This document shows positions 1 to 5,176 of a stretch of DNA of 5,837 nt, piece by piece. The position numbers were made by a program, and so were the translations under genes. Source of the DNA: an uncultured Bacilli bacterium (GTDB lineage: Bacteria > Bacillota_I > Bacilli_A > RF39 > UBA660); NCBI GenBank assembly GCA_934101745.1, contig CAKOSD010000076.1, positions 1-5,837 on the forward strand. The letters run 5' to 3'. The notes under the pieces are model-generated. The model searched no databases and had not been told where the DNA came from. It saw only the letters and a list, made by a program, of their open reading frames with translations. The first letter of the stretch is position 1; each line of letters opens with the position of its first letter.

Positions 1-206
1 GTATCATTATAATTATCTACATTTATTTTGCTTATTTAGCCTTTAAAGATGAAACCTCCCTTCCTAATACTAAAAATAATATCCAGAAAAAAAGACTAGC
101 CAACTTAGTATTTATTGCTAGCATTCTTTTTCTTATTGGTGGGGTTATTAGCCTTTATGTTGCCACTAAAGATAATGATTTTCCAGATGAACTACCTTTA
201 ATTTAA
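1..206 (+). CDS. C-terminal fragment of an unrecognised membrane protein
   Basis: An open frame runs from the window edge (first complete codon at base 3) to a TAA at 204-206 and gives 67 residues; the start lies outside the window. The fragment begins in a very hydrophobic Ile/Tyr/Phe stretch (about residues 1-13), continues with a polar loop containing a KNNIQKKR cluster, then a second hydrophobic helix (about residues 35-53, VFIASILFLIGGVISLYVA), and ends in a short acidic tail (DNDFPDELPLI). This looks like the last two membrane helices of an integral membrane protein, with the Lys/Arg loop probably cytoplasmic and the acidic tail outside. I do not recognise the family. It converges on the deacetylase gene, with only 9 bp between the two stop codons and no clear terminator hairpin between them. 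The call rests on the open frame, typical codon use and the amphipathic layout. Confidence 0.6.
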   Translation, partial: IIIIIYIYFAYLAFKDETSLPNTKNNIQKKRLANLVFIASILFLIGGVISLYVATKDNDFPDELPLI

Positions 207-215
207 GAAAATACT

Positions 216-1040
216 TTAAGTAGCATAACGATAACTCTTATTTTTTTCTAAAGTCTTACCATTTCTTAAAAACAAACTAGATACCGTTACAACCTCATAA
301 TCATTTTCTTTTAAATAAGGTAAAATAAGTTCCAAGGCTTTATATGTGGTTAAATAAGTATCATGCATTAAAATAATATTATTTTCTTCCACGCTATTAA
401 TTAAACGTTCATAAATTTTTTTAGCATCTCTTAACTTCCAATCTAAAGTATCATTATTCCATAAAATATAAGGTCCTAAATTTAAATTTCTAATATTATT
501 ATTAATATTTCCATAAGGAGGCCTTACTAAAGTTGGCGTATACCCTGTTAAATTATAAACATACTTTTTGCTTTTATTAATCTCTTCTTCTAAAGCCTCT
601 GTTTTTAATCTTGGAAATGACTTATGGGAAAAACCATGAATCCCAATTTCATTACCATTATCAAGACTTTCTTTTAAAATTTCTTTATAATCAACATTTA
701 GTTTATTCCCTAACACAAAAAAGGTTGCTTTATAATCATATTTTTTTAATAAATCGATTATTTCTTTAGTAAAACCACTCGGCCCATCATCAAAAGTTAA
801 AGCCACATACTTCTTTGGCACTTTCTCATCTTTTTTATTATCATTATTTTCATTACCTTCTTTTTTGGTATTTAAAGAATCATTATTATCCTTCTTATCA
901 TCCGGAGTTATCTCAGTATTAATACTATCCAAATCATAATTAGTATTATGCACCACGCTTTCTTTTAAATTTAGGGGAATAACAATAATTAAAAGTCCTA
1001 AGAAAAGACATATTAAGATATAACCAGTATTATTTTTCAT
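216..1040 (-). CDS. Membrane-anchored polysaccharide deacetylase (NodB/CE4 family)
   Basis: This is a probable metal-dependent deacetylase of N-acetylated cell-wall glycans (peptidoglycan or another polymer). From the ATG at 1040 it has 274 residues: an N-terminal hydrophobic segment (about 7-22) acting as signal anchor, a low-complexity Asn/Asp/Lys linker (about 32-73), then a complete NodB domain. All CE4 motifs are visible: TFDDGP at 82-87 (Asp84 presumed base, Asp85 metal), H135-G-F-S-H139 (metal histidines), RPPYG at 173-177, DTLDW ending at Trp201, and LMHD with His226. No key residue is missing, so it should be active outside the membrane. An upstream in-frame GTG at 1067 would add nine residues, but GGTGA five bases before the ATG favours 1040. 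It lies 55 bp downstream of the 1096-1680 gene, behind a terminator-like hairpin, and I found no clear promoter in that gap. The substrate cannot be fixed from sequence; PdaA/PdaB-like and PgdA-like roles both remain possible. Confidence 0.9.
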   Translation of the reverse strand: MKNNTGYILICLFLGLLIIVIPLNLKESVVHNTNYDLDSINTEITPDDKKDNNDSLNTKKEGNENNDNKKDEKVPKKYVALTFDDGPSGFTKEIIDLLKKYDYKATFFVLGNKLNVDYKEILKESLDNGNEIGIHGFSHKSFPRLKTEALEEEINKSKKYVYNLTGYTPTLVRPPYGNINNNIRNLNLGPYILWNNDTLDWKLRDAKKIYERLINSVEENNIILMHDTYLTTYKALELILPYLKENDYEVVTVSSLFLRNGKTLEKNKSYRYAT

Positions 1041-1045
1041 AAACT

Positions 1046-1050
1046 TCACC
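1046..1050 (-). promoter_or_regulatory. Ribosome binding site deciding the deacetylase start
   Basis: On the minus strand GGTGA is followed by five bases (AGTTT) and then the ATG at 1040. The alternative GTG at 1067 is preceded only by AT-rich sequence with a short GAAG directly against it, so 1040 is preferred. Confidence 0.55.
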
Positions 1051-1085
1051 AATCTTAGTATGTCCACCTTCTATAATTTTATAAG

Positions 1086-1110
1086 AAAAAAAACTCTAAT
1101 TTTTAGAGTT
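1086..1110 (-). terminator. Hairpin terminator overlapping the stop codon of the 1096-1680 gene
   Basis: Bases 1092-1099 (AACTCTAA) pair perfectly with 1103-1110 (TTAGAGTT), giving an 8-bp stem with a 3-base loop. On the minus strand the stem runs straight into eight Ts (1093-1086, partly shared with the stem base). The TAG stop (1098-1096) and the last four codons of the upstream gene lie inside the hairpin. Only two G-C pairs are present, so it may be weak. On the plus strand it is followed by AATC and six Ts, but no plus-strand gene ends here. Confidence 0.5.
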
Positions 1111-1680
1111 AATCTTTTTTAAAGTTTTAGCATATTTTTTTTCTTTATATTCTAAGTATATATTGGGTTCGACTAAAATTTTACAAAACTTATGATCTTT
1201 TGTAAATAAATAACTAATACTATAATCCCCACAATCTAAATCCAGCCCCCAAATATCCGCATAATAATCTCTTAAAACATTAATTACCGTACGATAATCA
1301 ACACTGGTTAACTTGTGGTTACTAATATTTCGGAGATAAAAAACAGTATCATCATCACTACTAGACAAAACAAAGTCATCAGTTTTATAAACATCATTAA
1401 ATAGATGAAATTTTATTATTAAATCTAGACCAGTATTATAATTAAGAGTCTTTCTTAATTCTATTATATCAATATTATTTTTTAAATAAGCCCCTACATT
1501 GCAAATATTATCGGCAATCTTAAACAAATAATATTTCTTATTATTACAATTTCCTAAACCAAAGTAATAATAATTGCCTTTAAAATCACTAATATTAAAA
1601 CGTAAACATCCTGATGCCAACTCTTTTTTTAAAGTCGCAACATCTTTTTTATTATCTTCTACTTCTAACATATATTGCAT
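1096..1680 (-). CDS. Unrecognised soluble protein, 194 residues
   Basis: I do not recognise this protein and give it no function. The start at 1680 is well supported: AGGTGA lies four bases upstream of the ATG, and a second Met at codon 4 has no such site. It has no signal peptide and no membrane segment, so it is predicted cytoplasmic. It mixes Tyr/Phe-rich beta-like stretches (for example KGNYYYFGLG at 34-43 and YYLFKIADNI at 50-59) with an acidic DSSSDDD-like patch near 106-111 and a basic C-terminus (KEKKYAKTLKK, 179-189). Five cysteines (25, 45, 60, 150, 166) are scattered without a zinc-finger spacing. It starts 43 bp downstream of the five-helix membrane protein on the same strand and its stop codon sits in a terminator hairpin, so the two genes probably form one transcription unit. 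Codon use matches its neighbours and gives no sign of recent transfer. Confidence 0.75.
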   Translation of the reverse strand: MQYMLEVEDNKKDVATLKKELASGCLRFNISDFKGNYYYFGLGNCNNKKYYLFKIADNICNVGAYLKNNIDIIELRKTLNYNTGLDLIIKFHLFNDVYKTDDFVLSSSDDDTVFYLRNISNHKLTSVDYRTVINVLRDYYADIWGLDLDCGDYSISYLFTKDHKFCKILVEPNIYLEYKEKKYAKTLKKINSKN

Positions 1681-1684
1681 TAAA

Positions 1685-1690
1685 TCACCT
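1685..1690 (-). promoter_or_regulatory. Ribosome binding site of the 1096-1680 gene
   Basis: The minus strand reads AGGTGATTTAATG: AGGTGA, a four-base spacer and the ATG. It is the clearest copy of the Shine-Dalgarno form used across this window and serves as the reference for correcting the starts of the 1724-2572 and 3279-4283 genes. Confidence 0.75.
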
Positions 1691-1723
1691 AATAATATAT
1701 ATGTTATTTTTTAAATTTCATAC

Positions 1724-2572
1724 TTAACTTAAAGATTCAAACTTTTTTATATTTTCATAAATATTATTTATAATTTTATATTTATTAAAATCATTTAAAT
1801 ATTCTTTTAAAATTTGTTTATTAGCATTAGGACTCTTAATTTTAATATTTTCTTTCTTTTTTTCTAAAGCATTACTTACAAATCGAATAGATTCCTCATC
1901 CGTTATAAAAGTTTTCGTTTCTACTTGCATAATACCTAGTCTGCTTACCTTTTTTACCCGCCCAAACATAAAATTATCTAAACTTCTTTTTAACTTGGGC
2001 GTATTATAATCTTCATATATTAAAATAGCCAGTACTAACTCTTTAATTTCTTTATCATAACAAGAAAGAATCTCATTATACTTTAACTTATATTTAGCAT
2101 AACTGCTGATAATATAATTTTTATCTTGTAAGGCATTATAAACTTTATCTTTATTATTAATTTTAATAAGTTCATTAACTAAATTATATAAGTATATTAA
2201 AATAATAAACCAGATGATAGTTTTAACCATTTCAACATTAGGTAAAATACTACTTACTTTACTAAATAAATAATTTTCTAAAAAAACACTAAAAATTATT
2301 AAAACACTATATCTTTTTAAAAAATAATTAATATTAAAACTAGCTTTATTATCTCTTAGAGTATAGTTATAAAATAACTCAATAAAGAATTCAAACACAA
2401 TGACAATAAAAATATAATTGTAAGTTAAATTATGTAACTCTAAATAAGAGGCGCCAATAAAAAGATAAAAAATAGGAAATAATAAACTATCTTTCTTAGT
2501 AAATTTTAAAAAGTTAGTTAGAATAAAAAGTACTAGTGCCATTAATAAATAATAAAACATAAGCATCAACAT
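1724..2572 (-). CDS. Five-helix membrane protein with a possible lysozyme-like C-terminal domain
   Basis: From the ATG at 2572 (282 residues) there are five hydrophobic segments at about 5-21, 30-45, 53-69, 88-103 and 115-135, then a soluble Lys/Glu/Asn-rich C-terminal half. That half contains AILIYED (Glu187) and, 26 residues later, RLGIMQV (Gly213-Val217) followed by TDEESI. A Glu in an A-x-x-x-x-E context followed by G-(L/I)-M-Q-(V/I) is the signature of soluble lytic transglycosylases of the lysozyme superfamily, and the tail (NDFNKYKIINNIYENI) vaguely resembles the YN...Y..V region of that fold. The inference is a membrane-tethered glycan-cleaving enzyme or a degenerate relative. Against it, the positive-inside rule puts lysines after helices 1, 3 and 5 inside, placing the C-terminus in the cytoplasm, where there is no peptidoglycan. 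An upstream in-frame GTG (2581) lies inside the AGGTGA site and is not the start. A candidate promoter precedes it and the 194-residue gene follows it. The gene itself is secure; the function is tentative. Confidence 0.7.
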   Translation of the reverse strand: MLMLMFYYLLMALVLFILTNFLKFTKKDSLLFPIFYLFIGASYLELHNLTYNYIFIVIVFEFFIELFYNYTLRDNKASFNINYFLKRYSVLIIFSVFLENYLFSKVSSILPNVEMVKTIIWFIILIYLYNLVNELIKINNKDKVYNALQDKNYIISSYAKYKLKYNEILSCYDKEIKELVLAILIYEDYNTPKLKRSLDNFMFGRVKKVSRLGIMQVETKTFITDEESIRFVSNALEKKKENIKIKSPNANKQILKEYLNDFNKYKIINNIYENIKKFESLS

Positions 2573-2577
2573 CAAAA

Positions 2578-2583
2578 TCACCT
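2578..2583 (-). promoter_or_regulatory. Ribosome binding site deciding the membrane-protein start
   Basis: The minus strand reads AGGTGATTTTGATG. AGGTGA sits five bases before the ATG at 2572. The GTG at 2581, which would give the longest reading frame, is part of AGGTGA and has no ribosome binding site of its own, so it is rejected as start. Confidence 0.7.
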
Positions 2584-2591
2584 TGCTAATT

Positions 2592-2619
2592 ATTATAAAG
2601 ATATTTTTTTAAATTACAA
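2592..2619 (-). promoter_or_regulatory. Candidate sigma-A promoter for the 2572-1096 unit
   Basis: On the minus strand TTGTAA (2619-2614, four of six matches to TTGACA) is followed by a 16-bp A/T-rich spacer and a perfect TATAAT (2597-2592). Transcription would start near 2585, only about 13 bases before the ATG at 2572, so the leader would be little more than the ribosome binding site. It lies just downstream of the HD-gene terminator, as expected for a new transcription unit. Confidence 0.5.
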
Positions 2620-2658
2620 GCAAATTCGCTCTTATTTCACCACTATTTAATAATAAAG

Positions 2659-2684
2659 AAAAAAGTCCTAAAAATTTAGCACTT
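2659..2684 (-). terminator. Hairpin terminator after the HD-domain gene
   Basis: On the minus strand, AAGT and CTAA (2684-2681 and 2679-2676) pair with TTAG and ACTT (2671-2668 and 2666-2663), interrupted by a single G-G mismatch and closed by a 4-base A/T loop. Six Ts follow (2664-2659, partly overlapping the stem base). The stem begins just beyond the TAA of the HD gene. The mismatch and low GC make it weak, but position and orientation fit. Confidence 0.45.
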
Positions 2685-2685
2685 A

Positions 2686-3282
2686 TTATTTAACAATCTT
2701 ATGAGTTCTAATTCCCACATAATTAGGTAATTCTTTAATATCTTTAAAAACACTGGCTGATACTTTTTTATCCATCGAGGTTACAATCCAGCCCTCGATA
2801 TAATGGGGTGGAATAATAGTTAAAGGAAACATATGATATTTAATACTATCTAAAATACGTTCATTAACTAATTCTGGAAAGAACTTCTTCGCATTAATAG
2901 CGGCCTCTTTACCATGGACAAAACCATGTAACTCCGTAATCTTTTTATGTTTTTTAAAATATCTAGTTAAATAAGTAGGATCTAATTCATACAACTCTTT
3001 ATTATATTGCCATGCTTGCGGATAAAAATCATGAAGTAAGCCCGCAATAGTCGCTTCATAAACATTCAAATTATAAAATTTAGCGACTAAAAACGATTTA
3101 AATGATACCATTATGGAATGTTCCCAAACCGATGATTCGTGATGCAAAAACAACTTGCGACGTTGAAACTCATCATTTAAAAGAATAGGTTCTACCATTT
3201 TATACCATTCATTAAAATAAGTACATTTATTAATTATTTCTAAATCATCATAAACATTAGGATTATAATACTTACCCGTCAT
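2686..3282 (-). CDS. HD-domain phosphohydrolase family protein
   Basis: This is a probable metal-dependent phosphohydrolase of the HD superfamily; the substrate is unknown. In 198 residues it shows the expected order of metal-binding motifs: VWEHSIMV with His55, GLLHDF with His84-Asp85, LHGFVHGKEAA with His119 and His123, YHMFPLT with His150, and a later Asp171 in the MDK motif that follows PPHYIEGWIV. The arrangement (HD helix, H-G-F-x-H, K-x-H-M-x-P-L-T, P-P-x-Y) resembles a widespread but poorly characterised group of Firmicutes HD proteins. There is no signal or membrane segment, so it is cytoplasmic. The ATG at 3282 overlaps the TGA of the ylbL-like gene (ATGA), implying translational coupling; a GAGGAG lies 11 bases upstream, rather far, with GGA closer. 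It is the last gene of that operon. Fold and metal binding are confident; nucleotidase, (p)ppGpp-related or other phosphoester specificity cannot be chosen. Confidence 0.85.
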   Translation of the reverse strand: MTGKYYNPNVYDDLEIINKCTYFNEWYKMVEPILLNDEFQRRKLFLHHESSVWEHSIMVSFKSFLVAKFYNLNVYEATIAGLLHDFYPQAWQYNKELYELDPTYLTRYFKKHKKITELHGFVHGKEAAINAKKFFPELVNERILDSIKYHMFPLTIIPPHYIEGWIVTSMDKKVSASVFKDIKELPNYVGIRTHKIVK

Positions 3283-4283
3283 AATTTTTCCAACTCCTCT
3301 ATTGCTTCTTTTAACGTAGCCACTGCCACTATTTTAATATCATAATTATTCTCTTTTTTAACCTTAATAGCCTCTTCATAATTTTCTTTAGGACATAAAA
3401 AGATATCGGCTTTATTTTTAACGGCCCCCATTAATTTATATTTAACACCGCCAATTTCGCCAACCTTACCATCTATATCAATGGTACCGGTGCCAATTAT
3501 TTTTTTACCCTTACTAATATCTTCAGAAACTAACGCATTATAAATACTTAGGGACATCATAAGTCCTCCGGAAGGACCAGACTCATTAGACTTAATTTTT
3601 ATTTCTACTTGTGGGTCAGTTGTTACATCATAAACATCCGTTAAAGATATCCCTAAAAGTTTACGGCCCTCTATTTCATAAACACTAGAACTAACATTAA
3701 GAAGTCTTTCTTCCCGTTTTACCTCGATATTAACTTTTGCCCCAACTTCTTTCGTAGCCACTACATTTCTTATATCTTCTAAATTATTAATAGTTATGCC
3801 ATTCACACTTTTTATTTCATCAAACAATTTAAGCTCGGTATCATCATTATCTAAATAAGTAATAATATGATGAATATCATTAATATTATAAGTTCCAGAG
3901 GCTTCTTTAAAAGCGGCAATCTTGGCATTGCTAACAGCCTCTTCCATACTTATTTTATCTCTTTTTTCCGCCTCTTTTAAAGTTTCATCATCATATTTAA
4001 CCTTATCTTTACTTATTAAATCCCAATTCTTATTCAAATAACTAATTCCAATAAATATAGGACTGGCCTTAACAACATTAACATATGCCATCCCTAAAGT
4101 TCCTTTGGTTTCATTACCGGTATCGACTTTTAGGCGCGTATTTAAATCAATATAATTACCCGGCGTATAAATAAGATAAGGAGTATCAACAAAAAATAAC
4201 AAGATAACTACTATCCAGGTAATAAAGAAGCCTAAATTTTCGCGTATGAATTTTTTTATATTTGCATAATATTTACTAATCAA
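3279..4283 (-). CDS. ylbL: YlbL/SepM-type PDZ-Lon-like membrane serine protease
   Basis: This is a membrane-anchored ATP-independent protease whose PDZ and Lon-type (S16) domains should face outward. From the TTG at 4283 it has 334 residues, close to Bacillus YlbL. It has one transmembrane segment at about 18-36, a DTPYLIYTPG stretch just after it typical of the family, a PDZ-like region (about 130-200, including LFDEIKSVNGITINNLEDI), then the protease core. The core has SGPSGG with nucleophile Ser238, a GTGTID motif, and GEIGGVKYK with general base Lys283, 45 residues after the serine. The catalytic dyad is intact. In Bacillus the family helps remove the SOS division inhibitor YneA; in streptococci SepM processes competence peptide. 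The target here is unknown. The upstream GTG at 4292 lies inside AGGTGA; a TTG four bases after that site gives the same spacing as the 1680 gene. It is divergent from the ylbJ-like gene, overlaps the HD gene by 4 bp and has its own extended -10 promoter. Confidence 0.92.
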   Translation of the reverse strand: MISKYYANIKKFIRENLGFFITWIVVILLFFVDTPYLIYTPGNYIDLNTRLKVDTGNETKGTLGMAYVNVVKASPIFIGISYLNKNWDLISKDKVKYDDETLKEAEKRDKISMEEAVSNAKIAAFKEASGTYNINDIHHIITYLDNDDTELKLFDEIKSVNGITINNLEDIRNVVATKEVGAKVNIEVKREERLLNVSSSVYEIEGRKLLGISLTDVYDVTTDPQVEIKIKSNESGPSGGLMMSLSIYNALVSEDISKGKKIIGTGTIDIDGKVGEIGGVKYKLMGAVKNKADIFLCPKENYEEAIKVKKENNYDIKIVAVATLKEAIEELEKL

Positions 4284-4288
4284 ATAAA

Positions 4289-4294
4289 TCACCT
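4289..4294 (-). promoter_or_regulatory. Ribosome binding site implying a TTG start for ylbL
   Basis: The minus strand reads AGGTGATTTATTG, which differs from the site of the 1680 gene only at the first base of the start codon (TTG for ATG). The in-frame GTG at 4292 is part of AGGTGA itself. TTG at 4283 is therefore the likely start, and it may lower translation efficiency. Confidence 0.6.
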
Positions 4295-4300
4295 TATTTA

Positions 4301-4329
4301 ATTATATCAAAAAAGGATATGGATATGAA
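4301..4329 (-). promoter_or_regulatory. Extended -10 promoter for the ylbL-HD operon
   Basis: On the minus strand a perfect TATAAT (4306-4301) is preceded by TGA, giving TGATATAAT, an extended -10. Seventeen bases further upstream is TTCATA (4329-4324), four of six matches to TTGACA. Transcription would start near 4294, about 11 bases before the TTG start. The -35 lies over the start codon of the divergent ylbJ-like gene. Confidence 0.55.
4313..4317 (+). promoter_or_regulatory. Ribosome binding site deciding the ylbJ start
   Basis: AAGGA at 4313-4317 is one base from the first ATG (4319) but seven bases from the second ATG (4325), the normal spacing. The start is therefore placed at 4325, giving an N-terminus of MKKN. 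Confidence 0.65.
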
Positions 4330-5176
4330 AAAAAATATAACAATAATTAGTCTATCTTTACTATTAGTTTACTTACTTATTACCAATACCACTACAGTTA
4401 GTGCATCTATTCTTAATTCTTGTCATCTTTTCTTAACTAAAGTATTTATATCTCTTTTTCCTATGTATATTATAAGTAAAATCCTAATAAATTATAACTT
4501 TCCTTACTATCTTTCTAAATTAACTAGATCTTCTTATTTATATTTATTTCTTATAAGTCTTCTTAGTGGCACTCCTAATAATGCCATAATCATTAAAGAT
4601 TTACTAGATAAAAAGGTAATTGATATAACAACTGCTAATAAATATATTATGTGTAATTTCTTTATTAACCCCTTATTTTTATATACTATGTCAAAAAACT
4701 TTTTAGATTTAAAAACCACCATTCTAATTATTATTATAAGTTACTTTAGTAATATAATTATTTATCTCTTTTTAAAAGATAACTTTTCAAGCCCTTTATG
4801 TAAAACCAAAGAACTTAGTTTATCAGAACTTCTTGTAAAAGAAGTAAACAATGCTACTTCTATTTTTTTAAATATCTTAGGTATGATTATTATCTTTAAT
4901 CTAATATCTTTACTTATATTACCTAAATATAAGGTTTTTACAGGTCTTATTGAAGTAACTAATGGTCTTTATTTTTTAACCAAATCCTCTTTAACCCCTT
5001 ATTTTAAAGCCTTATTAAGTATAATATTTATTAATTTTGGGGGATTATGTATCTTAATGCAAGTTAAAACCGTTATTAATAACAGTGCTATCTTACTTAC
5101 TAATTATCTTTATGGGCGTTTTTACGCCACTTTCTTAAGTGTCTTTCTCTTTTTAATTATAAGTTTAGTTATCTAA
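4325..5176 (+). CDS. ylbJ: YlbJ-like integral membrane protein, short form
   Basis: This is a multi-pass membrane protein of 283 residues with about eight hydrophobic segments and no soluble domain. It resembles YlbJ, an integral membrane protein with a nucleoside-recognition (gate-like) region, expressed in the Bacillus mother cell and needed for normal spores. Landmarks I recognise are ISLFPMYIISKIL early on (YlbJ: LFP followed by a helix), SGTP at 81-84 followed by NNAIIIKDLL (YlbJ: SGYPxGAKxxxDL), a later FINPLF matching the NxxxPLF region, SIFLNILGMIIIF, GLIEVTNGL (YlbJ: GLxEITNG) and FGGLCILMQV at 238-247 (YlbJ: FGGxSVxxQV). It is much shorter than the roughly 400-residue Bacillus protein. 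It is adjacent to ylbL, as in Bacillus, here divergent. I could not identify its promoter, which must lie largely within the ylbL 5' end. Its 3' end overlaps the convergent 5165-5677 gene by 12 bp. Family membership is fairly confident; a sporulation role is only inferred. Confidence 0.75.
   Translation: MKKNITIISLSLLLVYLLITNTTTVSASILNSCHLFLTKVFISLFPMYIISKILINYNFPYYLSKLTRSSYLYLFLISLLSGTPNNAIIIKDLLDKKVIDITTANKYIMCNFFINPLFLYTMSKNFLDLKTTILIIIISYFSNIIIYLFLKDNFSSPLCKTKELSLSELLVKEVNNATSIFLNILGMIIIFNLISLLILPKYKVFTGLIEVTNGLYFLTKSSLTPYFKALLSIIFINFGGLCILMQVKTVINNSAILLTNYLYGRFYATFLSVFLFLIISLVI

Noticed and set aside
1041..1066. CATACTAA on the minus strand before the deacetylase, resembling a sigma-E -10 box (CATACAAT)
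   Set aside because: No matching -35 element lies at the usual distance, and the box falls very close to the start codon. In sequence this AT-rich, a partial match is expected by chance.
1086..1120. Bidirectional terminator at the 1092-1110 hairpin
   Set aside because: The plus-strand T-run (1115-1120) is separated from the stem by AATC and no plus-strand gene ends nearby, so only the minus-strand function is supported.
1681..1723. A separate promoter for the 1096-1680 gene (TATATA/TATATT at about 1690-1705)
   Set aside because: No acceptable -35 lies 16-18 bp upstream, and the TA-repeat gives several overlapping pseudo -10 matches. Co-transcription from the promoter at 2592-2619 explains the layout.
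3279..3281. TGA read as tryptophan (genetic code 4)
   Set aside because: The TGA forms a classic ATGA overlap with a real HD gene, Trp residues in the window are encoded by TGG, and reading through TGA adds only a few residues before a TAG.
4534..4722. 62-codon minus-strand open frame antisense to the ylbJ-like gene
   Set aside because: It lies wholly inside the ylbJ-like frame, is Lys/Ile-rich as expected for the complement of AT-rich coding sequence, and has no recognisable domain. It is a shadow frame.
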